Source: Sinonovacula constricta
Lineage: Eukaryota; Mollusca; Bivalvia; Cardiida; Solecurtidae
Assembly (NCBI GenBank): GCA_007844125.1
Contig: CM017570.1
Location: 49,242,036-49,306,035 of the forward strand
Direction of reading: 5' to 3'
DNA: 64,000 bases
Shown here: positions 36,733 through 51,715 of the stretch, piece by piece
Layout: the number at the start of each line of letters is the position of its first letter
Numbering within the stretch: position 1 is the first letter of the stretch
Notes under the pieces: generated by a model
What the model saw: only the letters and a program-made list of their open reading frames with translations
Told to the model about the DNA's origin: nothing
Databases searched by the model: none
Program-made: the position numbers and the translations under genes

Positions 36733-39473
36733 ATTTTGTATTTTGGGTTTTACGGCACACCGACACTTTATAGGTCATACGGCGCCGAATACATTGAAGT
36801 TTAACAACAATTTAATATTATCAGGTTAAAATTAAAATACGTGAGTAGAAATAAAAATCTATCGGGTTAAAAATGTGAATGATGAAAACAGGTTAATAAT
36901 ATATTAAACAGTTAAAATATATAACGTTAGCATTATAAACATTTTAAAAATTTATAACTTATTAAGAATACCAATCTCGTTCAGAAAACAAACAAACTTA
37001 GCATCGGATACTGTCGTAAATAATTCGTATATGTTATTGACATTAAAATATTTAGACCGAATATGGTCTGTGTCAATACAATGAAGTAAAATATGATTAA
37101 CTGTAAGAGGTTCCTGGCAAGGAACACATTCAGGTTGAACTTCTCGTTTTAGAAGATATGAGTGAGTTAATCTAGTATGTCCGATGCGACAGCGGGTAAG
37201 AGCTACGTCTTCCCGCCTACTTTCTCTGCAAGTAGAGACATTGGCACCGACGTTAGGTTTAATGGCATGTAATTTGTTATAAACAGTATTATTCCAACTT
37301 GTTTGCCATTTGGTTAAAATATATCGATTGATACGTGGTTTAAAATCTGTGTGGGGGATGCAAAGATCTGTCTCAGTAAGGGCTGAGGCAGATTTTGCAC
37401 TCTTATCTGCATCCTCGTTTCCTTGGATGCCTACATGACTAGGTAGCCAACAGAAAACGATATTTTTATTACGACAAACATCAGTAAGTTTTAAAAGTAA
37501 TTCTCTAATGAGGGGGTTGGAAAAATTAAGATTTTTAATAGACTGTAATACCGACAAAGAGTCGGTAAATATTACAAATTTATCGCCAGGATGATCAGAA
37601 ATAAAGTCAAGAGAAAGGTTAACAGCCTGAATTTCGGCTGTAAAAAATGGATGAGTCGGGTGGTAATTTTTGTTTAAAACAATGAATTTTGCTTACGGAA
37701 GCACAGCCAACATATGAATCTGCTTTTGAGCCATCAGTATATATTTCAAAGTAGTTAGAGTATTTCTTGTCGCGCAGTTCGATAAAATTTGAGCGTAGTA
37801 CGAGAGGGTCTGCTTTTGATTTAGTATTTATACTTAGAGATAAGTCAACATCAGGAGTTTTAAATTCCCATGGCGGAAATTCTAAGACATTACTTTCTAT
37901 TACTTGATTTAAATTCAGTTGTGATGATTGAATAATTTCTAGCATTCGTAAACCAAACGGCTTTATTGCCGTTGGTTTACGCTCGTACAAGTGTTCATAT
38001 TTGGGATTGAAAATAACACTATGTGCTGGATTTTTAGGATTAGACTTAACTTTTGATATGAACTGAAGCGCAAGTTTCTCTCGCCTAAGGTATAAAGATG
38101 GCTCATTAGCTTCAACGTAAAGGCTCTCTACAGGAGAGGTCCTGAAAGCTCCAAGAGCCAGACGGAGTCCCTGGTTGTGGACAACGTCTAGCATCTGGAG
38201 ATATGATCTCCTGGCAGACCCGTAAACAATGCTACCATAATCTAATTTTGATCTTACTAGTGATCTATAAAGTTGCAATAAAACTTTCCTATCAGCTCCC
38301 CAGTCGGTATGGGATAAAAATTTCAAAAGGTTAAGAGATTTAAGACATTTAGATTTTACATATTTAATATGCGGTATAAAAGATAATTTATTGTCAAATA
38401 TGATACCAAGAAATTTCGTTTCCTTGACGACAGGAATACGAATGTTATTAAGAAATAACTCAGGATCGTTGTGCAAAGTTCTTTTCTGACAGAAGTGTAC
38501 GCAGTTTGTTTTGGTGGGTGAAAATTTAAATCCATTGTTGTTACTCCAAGTTTGTAATTTGTTGAGGCATTGTTGTAATTGCCTTCCTATCGTATTCATA
38601 TTTTTGGAACGATAACATATAAGGAAATCGTCCACATAAAGTGAACAATCTACGCCATTATTTAGCGTTTTTACAATGTTATTTATTTTGATGTTAAAGA
38701 GAGTAACTGACAATATACTACCCTAAGGGACACCTTGTTCTTGTTTATGAACAGAAGACAAAGTAGACCCAATTTTTACTTGAAAATTTCTGTCAGAAAG
38801 AAAATTGTTAATAAAAGTGGGTAGACGACCCTTGAGACCAAGGTCACCTAAATCTTTTAAAATCCCATGTTTCCATGTAGTATCGTATGCCTTTTCAAGG
38901 TCAAGAACACCGCTACGAGGTGTTTCTTTCTTGATAAAGGCATCGCGTATAAAGTTTCAAATCGAACGAGATGATCGAGTGTACTGCGTTGGTTTCTGAA
39001 CCCACTTTGAAATTCTGTGAGTAAATTATTTGATTCAAGATACCAAACGAGTCTATTATTTATCATCCGTTCTAAAGTTTTACAAATACAACTAATCAAA
39101 GCAATAGGTCTGTAACTTGAAGGATCTGTTGGATCCTTTCCCGGTTTAGGTATAGGAATGACGAATGCATTTTTCCATGAATTTGGAACTTCTCCAGAAA
39201 ACCAAATTTCATTATAAATAGACAAAAGCAAATTTAAAGATGTATGCGGCAGGTGTTTTAAAAATTGATAAGGAATATCATCTGGTCCAGCGGCAGTATC
39301 ATGAGATTTGTTCAATGCTTCTCTAAGTTCTCTTAAAGTGAAAGGTTGGTTGTAATTTTCACTATTGTTTGACTTAAAATTGATTTTACTTTTTTCAACC
39401 CGATTCTTTACATTTTGAAATTCTTTCGAGTAATTTTCCGAAGATGAATTTTTTGCAAAACTTTTAGCAAGAG
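36733..39473 (-). mobile_element. I/Nimb-like LINE (inner), 5'-truncated, with RNase H
   Basis: Minus strand, about 2.74 kb. From its 5' side: the start of reverse transcriptase (AAGPDDIPYQFLKHL, then PIPKPGKDPTDPSSYRPIAL), the catalytic YVDDFLICY, a thumb region, an RNase H domain (IYTDGSKADSYVGCAS; CWLPSHVGIQGNEDADKSAK), and a C-terminal zinc knuckle. The 3' tail reads aaaatacaaaat. The endonuclease is absent, so it was truncated on insertion. RNase H after the RT places it in the I/Nimb-type group (inference). It carries frameshifts near 38.9 and 37.65 kb and an in-frame TAG at 38725-38723, within the motif that normally reads Gln-Gly-Ser. Confidence 0.8.
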
Positions 39474-39605
39474 AGTCACAGTTTTTCGTACTGGTGGTGG
39501 TTTTGACACACAAGCATTAAATACAACAGCGAAGTGATCGCGAGACGTATTACCGTTATTGACTGTGAGTCCAGGGTCAGATATTTCTACATTTGATACC
39601 GTTGT
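39474..39605. repeat. 132-bp direct repeat, right copy
   Basis: Second copy of the duplicated target (see 36601-36732). The outer LINE resumes beyond it. Confidence 0.9.
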
Positions 39606-40779
39606 GTCTGTATCTCTGGTAATAAGCACATCTAGTATGTGACCTGATACATGAGTTGGTTCAGTGTCGTGTTGTCGCATGCCACACGCCTCCAAAACAC
39701 TTTTGAATTTTGCCGTGTTAGGGTTTGACATAATTATTGTCTAAGTGAAAATTAACATCTCCCACCACAATAATATCGTTTTCAGCAGTCGTAAAGTTTG
39801 CAAGAAATGTCGGCCATTCGTCATCAAGAAATGTACTAGTCTTAAGGCCATTTTGTTTGTTTGGAGGCGGTCTATATACCACAGCCAATCGTAGAGAAAT
39901 GTTTTTTACAGTGATGATGCAGTCCATATATTCAAAAGACGTAACATTAGTATTGCGACTAGATGCAAGCATAGTGAGTTTTATAGGTGCCTTGTAAATA
40001 ACCGCTACTCCACCACCACGGCCTTGGCGAGGAACATGGGCAATTTTGTATCCATTAGGCACTAATTCGGCGATACACGCTTTGTCACCCGAACCACCAA
40101 GCCACGTTTCTGTCACAGCGATAATGTCAAAATCGTTGGATATGATGTAATCAGAAAGGGCTAAAGTCTTGTTTTCACTGATCTTGAATGTGACACAGAT
40201 TTTAATCTTAGTTTGCCCTTTACAAACAGACAGTGGTTCAAATGAGATCTTTCTCAAGTTGTCAGGATTAGCACTATTTTTTGGAGGATTTTGTCTATGT
40301 TCAATATTTGTTATTCTCGTTGATATATTCTGAGGTAAGGTTCGAATATAATGAAGGTGAACTCCACCATTTGTGTCCCATATTCGTCTTTCAATTACAC
40401 GACCCCCTCTAGTACCCCTATATTGCTGAAGTATGTCTAGCTGTTTCAATGTTTCTAGTACACATGGATCAAGTTTTGCTGGTGATAATTGCCTTATATT
40501 GTGTAGGCTACACCTATTATATTGGATAATCCCTGGTAAACACTGATCAGCTAAATCCTCCTTAGGCAAGATAAACATTTTTGAAATTTCAATTGAAATA
40601 TCAGTTATGTTCATATATTCCAAATTTCTCAAAAACTGCAAACTTATTCCACACAAAAAGTATATATATCCAATCATGACACATTCATAGACACTCATGA
40701 CAGATTTCACATTAATCCTTCGAGTATTTCTTGTTGAAATAATTATAAGTTCACAGAGCACATCTTGCAGCCTACACAA
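39606..40779 (-). pseudogene. Outer LINE endonuclease region
   Basis: Read from 40779 down. An N-terminal region contains QYRGTRGGR. An apurinic-type endonuclease follows: DFDIIAVTETWLGGSGD, VPRQGRGGGVAVIYK, LAVVYRPPPNKQNG, and IIVVGDVNFHLDNN with the catalytic Asp/Asn motif. A frameshift near 39725 moves the end of the domain (LDVLITRDTDTTVS) into another frame. Function in the living element was target nicking; this copy is dead. Confidence 0.8.
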
Positions 40780-41189
40780 ATAAAAGTTTAAAAAGTCAAG
40801 CTTAGTTAACTAAAATTACGAATAGATAAAAAATCGCTTCGCAAATAAATAAAAGAAATAAAAGTTGACAAGTCAGAATGGTAGCCAACACTGGATTCAT
40901 GCGCTGACACTTTTATGTTTGAGATGGTCAGAAAAGCAAGCGCTGATATTTTCTTGTTTATATGGTCAGAAAAAAACAAACAGTCGAACTAAAATTGTTT
41001 ATTTTCGAGAAACTACCTAACTACTTATTTTGAAATTTAACTACACTCTTGCACGCACATTCATACACACCTATGTCAATTGCTAACTTAATCAAAGCAA
41101 TATATAACATACAAAAGAAATATAGTTTGTGAGCATAAAAAATGTGCAGCCAACACGTGGCGCATACGCTGATACTCAGCGTTATACAC

Positions 41190-43320
41190 AGCTCTACAAA
41201 GCTCAACAGTAAACTGTGTATGAATCAGTCCAGCAAAATTCACATGGCTTGACTCAGTATCTGGCACGCATCCGTGTTTGGGGTGGGGACTAGTCGCCTA
41301 TATTAGTACTCTCTGTGTAGTTCCAACAATGAGCAACGGCGTGCTTTGAGGGAGATAGGGAGGTTGCTGGACTTTTTACCATTGAGACTGTCATTTCGAG
41401 AAGATGCACGCAATATATGCACCTACTGAAAAATGATACACAAAATAGGTAAAGGCTAGGAAAAGGAAGACAATCAAGAATGAGTGTGATGCTTATCTTC
41501 ATGCAAAGCAAGCAACCGGAACCGATAACCTTAAGGATACTCAATACCTCTAAACAGCTGCGGTGGAATTGCACCAAGTTCTAGGACTTTCGACAAGTAC
41601 CTACGGACATTCCTGAGCCGCTTGACTATTCAGACCTGGGTACGTTTTTTGAAGTGTCCCAGCCTTTAATCACGGATAAGCTTGCGGAAAATAATCAGGC
41701 TCTCAACGTCATTAAGTTACAATTCGCCCTCAAAATACAGCTGAGCAGGACACAGCAGGACGATGTCTAGGAGTATACAAACTCTCGCCCCAAGCAGACG
41801 GCGGTTCTGCATTTTCGATGGGGACTTTAATTAATCTATTAATCAAATGCTAAAATGACCGAAGAAATAGACTTAAAGAGGTTTTGGATTTGTGGTTGGT
41901 TGACCAATGTTGTACATATCGCTGTACCAGTTCAAATGAAACGGGATCATACCTTCATCTACTGACAGACCTGAAAAACAAGAAAGCCTTCATCAACACT
42001 AAGAACGCTGACGACATGTGCCGTCAAGGACCATGCGTGTCCTTACCAACACAGAGGATGGCGTGCTACCCAACTGATGAGGGTCTTGACTTCGAGGTCT
42101 TCCACAGCTTGCCCAGATATAACGTCCACTTGCTAATGGTGGCAATATCAAAAGTTGATGATTCCGAGAAGGCTAAGATACATGTCTTCTACCTTAACTC
42201 TTATAAACGTTACTGCTTCTTAATAAGGATTTACATTGGATTGGTAATTGCGAGTTAGTCAATGATGCCAACGTAATCGAAGAAAATGCTGATGATGTCA
42301 TGATACTAAACGTCGTCATCGATTATCCGAAAGAGCTGTGGAACACGCACACTAGGTATTCGTTGGCACTAGAGCGCTTCGTCCAGAGGTGATAAATGTC
42401 TATGTATCAGCATGATCCCATGTTTTGGGGTGAGGCCTACCGAGGTTCATAACTTGGTGCCGAACCTCCTCGATAAGGACCGATATATGATACAATACAA
42501 GAAGTTGCAGCTGTTCAATTCACTAAGAATTATGCTTGCAAAAATCCACAGAGACCTCCGATTCCGGTAGCCTCTTGTTTGGAGGAATATATATGAACAC
42601 CGAAAATGGTACTAGCGGCACTAGCGGAAATGATCTGTATAAGCTGACGAACAAAGGTCTCCTCGACTATGTATATGGAAATATGCTTAGTTACCTGATA
42701 GCCAGCCCGTTGTACGCGTGGGTCAACATCTTCGACGACGACCTTGCGACCAGGCAGGTGCGCAAATGCCCCATTGTTCAGAACTACTCATGTGACGTGT
42801 GCATGAGGATCGTGGGTCTACCGTTTTAGATAGTGAGTATGCTTGAGGGACACAGGATAACGATGTGCTCGAACACGCCTAAAGCAAAGTATATTATGCT
42901 TTACCAGAGAGAGAAGCCCAGCAGATGATAGCAGATTGGCTAGTATTAGGCAGCCTTATATTTGACTTGTGCTAGGTCATTCTCTAGATTCAGCTGCTCA
43001 TCCGATGAAAAAGAATATAAAGTTCACAAGGTAATTTCGGTACTTGGAACAGCATAACGTTTTCCTTTATGTTAAGCGATGGTATATTCAGGTTAATGTT
43101 CCATTTGGTAATGCTTTTATTTCTAAAGATTGTGTGTTGTCGCAGCGCTGTGTCACTCGGGTTTTATACTGGTTGTGTATCACTTGGACTTGGTGGATAT
43201 TGGATCAAAACCTTAAGCACCCCAACAGTTGCTTACAGTTTATGCCCGTTTAAAAATACAAGATTAAGAAAACTATGTAAAAATATGTACATCTATTAAC
43301 TCACAACTTTACATCGCTAT
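41190..43320 (+). pseudogene. Decayed DNA-polymerase-B-like gene, copy 3
   Basis: The best preserved of the three copies, still broken. Visible fragments, in order: VIKLQFALKIQLSRTQQDDV (about 41710); LHLLTDLKNKKAFINTKNAD (about 41960); ACYPTDEGLDFEVFHSLP (about 42060); VVIDYPKELWNTHTR (about 42310); LLDKDRYMIQYKKLQLF (about 42468); and NDLYKLTNKGLLDYVYGNML (about 42632). The order of motifs fits a protein-primed family-B polymerase of Polinton-like elements (family knowledge from memory). A stop follows the VIDYPKELW fragment and frames shift several times. It is at the same place relative to the type-2 unit as copy 2. Confidence 0.55.
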
Positions 43321-43350
43321 CAGTAAATTTATGTTAACTTGGCCCGAACC

Positions 43351-43433
43351 TAGAAGAAGAAGAAGAAGAGGATGATGATGATGACGATGATGAAGAAGAA
43401 GAAGGAGAAGAAGTAGACGTAGACGAAGAAGCC
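43351..43433. repeat. GAA/GAT trinucleotide tract
   Basis: Equivalent of the tract at 23605-23713 in the other block. Confidence 0.85.
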
Positions 43434-43729
43434 GTTTATGATTGTTAAGACATAAGTCTGCCTCCATTTTATACGGATTCTTCTTGTAGCATAAGAATGG
43501 TTTACACTATTTTTCCATATAATGTAGGGAAAAAATAACAACAGGCGCGTGCAATGACAATGAATTTATGTAAACGTGAAACCAATTGTGTCCATTTCAT
43601 GCCACATATCCAATTTAAAACAGTTAAAGCAATTATAAGTCAGTTCAGTTCTAAGTCCTCATGTAGTAGATCTTTATGAAAAGTAACAGACATACATCAC
43701 TAGACAAAACTGTATTTAAGCAAGTGAAG

Positions 43730-44441
43730 AGACTAGATAAATATCGTCATCGGAACTATTTTGTTTTGTGTTACATTGGACCGACACATTATAGACGTCT
43801 TTTCTATTTTAGTAAGGAGTGGATCTGAAGGCACTTCACAGCTTAGTGTTTTACACATACAAAATTACATTTTGAAAGAGGAAAATCAAGGTCATATCTC
43901 AAAATAAAACGAAACATGTGGTAAAATAAATGTAAGAGTAGCTAATGGATTCTCAAGAATACTGATACATTTACAGGGTGTACCTTTACCCGATTAGTAA
44001 CCATGTTGTAGAGCCCAGGCGAGGACAGAGCATGAATGTCATATTATCAACAACACAATGAGATAGTGTTGTCAAGAAAATGCATTCGGATAATGGCAAA
44101 TATTTACCATTTTCGTTTGTCTTGTACAACCTTCTCAATGTTTTATTTAATATCGACCTTTGTTTAATGGTTTACTAACCGAAATGAACTTATATTACTA
44201 CATATATTTAAAGCCTTTCTTGGTAATTGGTACTTCGCAGTGTTTCCGAATTGTAGCATATTAATTAAACACGTACGACGTGGTCGATTTATAACTTCTA
44301 TTTTCTTTTCAGTCATATATGAGATTTTCCAAAAATAAAGTAAGTTATACATTTCATTGTCTCTTAGAAAATGTTGATAAGCTTGCTTATTACGAATTCA
44401 TCGACTTTCTTTACTGTATTTATATAATCGACAACCCGTCA
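43730..44441 (+). repeat. Type-2 unit with cassette (second copy)
   Basis: Same landmarks as 23.99-24.74 kb (gtcatcggaactattttgtt, ttttagtaaggagtgg, atcgacctttgtttaatgg), leading to the cassette at 44313 and then a tetranucleotide run. Confidence 0.6.
44313..44339 (+). CDS. Candidate micro-exon 7 (27 nt, SYMRFSKNK)
   Basis: The acceptor is ttctattttcttttcag and the donor gtaagttatacatttcattg. Phase 0 gives SYMRFSKNK. Both other phases contain stops (TAA or TGA), so only phase 0 works, as for the cassette at 6464. It is the last cassette before the terminal acceptor at 45131. Confidence 0.6.
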
Positions 44442-44744
<303 letters not shown>

Positions 44745-44880
44745 TTAAAGGGGAAAATGAAGATCTTAATATCAAATATAACATTTGGTACATGTAAGGT
44801 TTGTAGAATCAGTCTATCTAACATGAGCCAATGAATTTTCATGGATACGGATATATTAAAATTGTTGACAATGCTGTAAA
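44745..44880 (+). repeat. Type-2 unit fragment, inverted copy at 59735-59875
   Basis: About 130 nt (aacatttggtacatgtaaggttt, then aacatgagccaatgaattttcatg) matches 59735-59875 on the opposite strand. It is related more distantly to the tggtacatataaggttcgtaag block of the type-2 units. Confidence 0.7.
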
Positions 44881-45131
44881 GACCATGCCAAGAAATTGAA
44901 TGAATGTTTATGCCTATATTTGCCAAATACTGATTTATTACAATTATCATTATGTCACGTTTTAACCTTGGTGACTATTCTTGTCCTAAAATATCCTACA
45001 TATACATAAACCGTATTTGCTGACATATTGGCTTAGACAACATTAATAGTTTGTAATATTATATCGGTACATAACATGTGCCAAATTAAATACATATTCA
45101 ACCACTGATTGACTTTATTATCTCATTACAG

Positions 45132-45260
45132 TAACCGTTATTTCCGAAGTGGTTTCCTGATCGACAAGAGGTCGACGACGTCATGACCGCAGAATTATTA
45201 CTGTAGACATCAAACATCCAAACCATCAGGGTGTATGTGTTAAAATAATAAAATAATAAA
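45132..45260 (+). CDS. Candidate terminal exon of the micro-exon gene (stop plus 3' UTR)
   Basis: The acceptor tattatctcattacag ends at 45131. The first triplet is TAA, so a transcript arriving in phase 0 from 44339 would stop at once. Beyond it the same frame is open for 23 codons (PLFPKWFPDRQEVDDV onward) to TAG at about 45204, which may be chance. AATAAA occurs near 45248-45257. The exon call rests on the acceptor, the stop and the polyadenylation signal only. Confidence 0.35.
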
Positions 45261-45732
45261 TTAAATCAATATTCAATTATTCAACTAGATATTACAGATA
45301 ACTAGAAATCGACGACCAAAAATCACCAGTTTTAAAAAACATCCTAAACTAAATGTCACATTATAAGTAAGTTTCTTGTAAGTGGTGTTTCTTTTACTAT
45401 CAAGGTGTTTATTTTTAAAGATTACATCTGAGTATTGTTAAAGATTACATAGCCTGTTTTAGTAATATAGCAGCATTCAAAAATTGCATGCTGGAGGTAA
45501 ATGAATGAAAACGTTACACAAACAATGAAGTGTTTGTTACAATTTCATGTCATGTACACAATTAAAAGTTATATTAAATTAAGAACACGTTTTGAAGACA
45601 TTGTATAGATGAAAAATTTGTATAAGTTGCATTATGTTTCAACGTATAGGAAATGTGTGACACCATGTTAATGTTTAAAATTGCAACTTGCTTTACCTTA
45701 ATCTTGGACCTGTCAAGCTGTAAACTGCTTGT

Positions 45733-45747
45733 GTATTACTATTACTA

Positions 45748-45802
<55 letters not shown>

Positions 45803-45820
45803 CATTATTATTATTATTAT

Positions 45821-45861
<41 letters not shown>

Positions 45862-45894
45862 TCATTATTATTATTATTAGTAGTAGTAGTAGTA

Positions 45895-45947
<53 letters not shown>

Positions 45948-46075
45948 TGTAGTAGTTGTATTTTTATTTTATTTTTTTTAATTATTATTATTATTACTAT
46001 CATTATTATTATTATTGGTGGTGGTGGTTGTGGTGAAGGTGTTGTTGTTATTATTTGTATCATAATATTATTATG
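45733..46075. repeat. ATT/AGT trinucleotide microsatellite
   Basis: Runs of att, then agt, then att and ggt. Open in several frames but not coding. Confidence 0.95.
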
Positions 46076-46119
46076 ACGTGAACTGCAATACACTGTCTCA
46101 TCTACGGCCAATATTGTGA

Positions 46120-46515
46120 ACAATGTTTTGCTTTAAGATACATAATACTTCAAACATTGTTGTGCATAAGGATACATTATACTTTAAACATTGTTGTGCA
46201 TAAATATACATTATACTTTAAACATTGCTGTGCATAAGGATACATTATACTTTAAACATTGTTGTGCATAAGGATACTTTATACTTAAACAGTGTTGTGC
46301 ATAAGGATACATTATACTTTAAACATTGTAGTGCATAATGATACATTAAACGTAAATCACTGTTGTGCATAAGGATACATCATACTTTAAACATTGTAGT
46401 GCATAAAGATACATCATACTTTAAACATTGTAATGCATTAGGATACATTATACTTTAAACATTGTTGTGCATAAGGATACATTATAATTTAAACATTGTT
46501 GTGCATATGAATACT
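46120..46515. repeat. Minisatellite, about 34-bp unit, about 11 copies
   Basis: The unit resembles gtgcataaggatacattata followed by ctttaaacattgtt, with point differences and a few indels between copies. Confidence 0.9.
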
Positions 46516-49430
<2,915 letters not shown>

Positions 49431-49439
49431 ACAGTATCC

Positions 49440-49905
49440 ATCAGCACTCTAGCCCTCCATTGAAAAGACTGTGTGTTAACCATTCCAATGACATAGCTTT
49501 CTCGATGCCTTTTTTGGAAACAACATGTCCCGGAGAATAATGCCTTCTGCAGTTACATTGACAGTGTTGTTCGATCCACTAATAAACATGTATCCCATGT
49601 CGCCCATGGTAACACCATATGCTTTAGATAGACCAAGGTCGTTATAAGTATGTCTGAACATATCCCTGCTGTCTCTACTAAGGCATGTCAGTGTCGGCGC
49701 CGTAACTGCTGTCTCCTCTTTCATTCATTTGATTTTGGAAAACATGATATCCTATTAAAGTTTAAATTTCAGCTCGTGAACATGCAGATTCCTGCAATCT
49801 TCAGTAAACAATTCTCCGCCATGGTAGGTAAGTGTCATGACCTAGCTTGTAGAAATCAGTTTGTCGACGTGGGAGATAACATTGACAATGTAAGAACCAT
49901 AGCCT
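49440..49905 (-). pseudogene. TRIM/NHL-type beta-propeller remnant
   Basis: On the minus strand, propeller-like fragments appear in two frames: TLTYHGGELFTEDCRNLHVH near 49850-49790, then KAYGVTMGDMGYMFISGS and GIILRDMLFPKK at 49630-49500. The aromatic Gly-Tyr-Met-Phe strand and the Asn-Thr-Val repeat are typical, as I recall, of the C-terminal propeller of the expanded TRIM56-like proteins in bivalves. A stop and a frame change separate the fragments. There is no RING, B-box or coiled coil nearby. I take it to be a fragment of a processed or decayed copy. Confidence 0.35.
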
Positions 49906-50328
49906 GTGGCACTCTACAATAAACAAAATCGGGCTAAAAAGTGCGTAAAAAGTAAACACTTGTATACTTTCTTTTTATATTGCATGTTTTTTCTTTAAGT
50001 CCAAACATATATAGTAATTAGTAAATTAGTAAATAGTGTCCTTGTGATAGTTTTCTTACTAAACCAAGGTCTGCACCAGAAAAGTGGAACCCATTTATTT
50101 GTTTATGTTTATTTTCAAATAAATGTAAATATACTCGTGGAAACACATCGGCTGGACTTCTCTACATGATTTGTTTTTACTTCATTTCAAATACAAGACT
50201 TCTTACAGGTTTCGCTAAAAGTATTCTGTCACTCTGTTTGTCATTAAAAGTGTATGTGAATTATTTGTCAAACATTGGATTCTTTTGTCATTTGAAACAA
50301 TCATAAGTATGGTCAAGTGGCGTTATTG

Positions 50329-50665
50329 TTATTTGTAATAAGTCACTCGTTTGACTGAATGTAATAAGATAGATTTTAGGGCTAGGCTATTTGTTCGGTA
50401 GATCTTTGAGATCTGAGTCAACTCTTTATGAATGTTGAACACACTTAACATATATCGGTCCATGGCATAGTAGTGTGCGACTGTGTTAGTGATTGGGTCG
50501 ACACATTGGGTCAAGTCATCTAGGCAAGAGCGGTCGCGAATATGACATTCTTTAACATCCTTTATTATATTTGTCTGGCTCATGTTGGTACAGCTGGCAG
50601 TATACAGTTCCGGTTCAACCACAAGCACATCACTTAATGGTTGTCGAATAAAGCAGTATTTACAT
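50329..50665 (-). CDS. Unrecognised cysteine-containing terminal exon
   Basis: On the minus strand an acceptor (taccgtctctttag, ending at 50666) leads into 112 codons open to a stop at 50329. The exon enters after one leading base and starts CKYCFIRQPLSDVLVVE. It has seven cysteines in its first 65 residues (including KYC, ASC, KEC, RSC, TQC), then an amphipathic helical stretch (YMLSVFNIHKELTQISKIYR). No family is recognised. The good acceptor, the open frame in AT-rich sequence and the paired cysteines suggest a real extracellular-type exon. The upstream exon would lie beyond the trinucleotide run at 50705-51312. Confidence 0.4.
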
Positions 50666-50704
50666 CTAAAGAGACGGTATAAATTTTGACTGTCATTATT
50701 TTAA

Positions 50705-50712
50705 TCGTTATG

Positions 50713-50758
<46 letters not shown>

Positions 50759-50767
50759 TTATTTTTA

Positions 50768-50838
<71 letters not shown>

Positions 50839-50886
50839 TATATTATTATTTATATTATTATTAATATTATTATTATTATTATTATA

Positions 50887-50939
<53 letters not shown>

Positions 50940-51137
50940 CGTTATTATTAGCATTATTATTAGCATTAGCATTATTATTAGCATTATTATTAGCATTATT
51001 ATTAGCATTATTACTATTAACATTATTATTAGCATTATTATTAGCATTATTATTATTAGCATTAGTATTAGCATTATTAGCATTAGCATTAGCATTATTA
51101 TTATTAGCATTATTATTATTAGCATTATTATTATTAG

Positions 51138-51202
<65 letters not shown>

Positions 51203-51312
51203 GCATTATTAGCATTATTATTATTAGCATTATTATTAGCATTATTATTATTAGCATTATTATTAGCATTATTAGCATTATTGTTAGCATTGTTGTTAAT
51301 ATTATTATTATA
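50705..51312. repeat. ATT / ATTAGC microsatellite
   Basis: Long runs of att with interspersed ttagca hexamers. The apparent poly-Ile and poly-Asn frames are repeat artefacts. Confidence 0.95.
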
Positions 51313-51315
51313 TAA

Positions 51316-51715
51316 CATATCTCACTTGTAGGGACAATATCAACATAAAGGGGATATCATTTAGATGTTAATTAAACATATCTCAAGTGTAGAGACAATG
51401 TATGCATAAATGGAATGTCGGTAAGATATAAATTAAAGATATCTCATGTGTAGAGACAATACCAACATAAATGGAATATCAGTGAGATATAAATTAAACA
51501 TATCTCATGTGTAGACACAATATCAACATAAATGGGAGTTCGCTTAGATGTCAGTTAAACACATCTCACATGTAGACGCAATATCAACATCAATAGAAAT
51601 TCACTGTGATGTAAATTAGACATATCTCACGTGTAGACGCAATATCAACATCAATGGGAGTTCACTGTGATGTAAATTAGACATATCTCACGTGAAGTGA
51701 TGATGTCACACTAAA
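51316..51715. repeat. Minisatellite, about 62-bp unit, 6-7 copies
   Basis: The unit contains aaattaaacatatctcatgt, gtagacacaatatcaacat and aaatggga. Copies are diverged. Confidence 0.9.

Larger units (their letters stand above)
34378..41165 (-). mobile_element. CR1/L2-like LINE (outer), interrupted by a second LINE
   Basis: A minus-strand non-LTR element. The 3' end is an (ATT)n tail at 34378-34405. The apurinic-type endonuclease domain is encoded at 39718-40779, and the linker and reverse transcriptase at 34624-36636. The C-terminal AFMTAAPKLWNALPKSLK motif (34.7 kb) is typical of CR1/L2-type elements. The element is split by another LINE at 36733-39473. The 5' boundary is uncertain and lies near 40.8-41.17 kb, where the duplicated host sequence resumes. 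The element sits inside unit 5 and is absent from unit 4, so it inserted after the duplication. Confidence 0.75.

Noticed and set aside
20518..43825. The motif ttttagtaag, conserved in all four type-2 units, as a further splice acceptor
   Set aside because: An acceptor-like ttttag is followed by taag, but no matching donor gives a short in-frame exon in all copies. Conservation is explained by common descent of the units.
46120..46515. 34-bp tandem repeat as a regulatory array or origin
   Set aside because: Nothing beyond period and drift supports a function.
50701..51318. Open frames of about 200 codons of almost pure isoleucine or asparagine on both strands
   Set aside because: They are translations of the ATT/TTAGCA microsatellite; openness follows from the repeat period.
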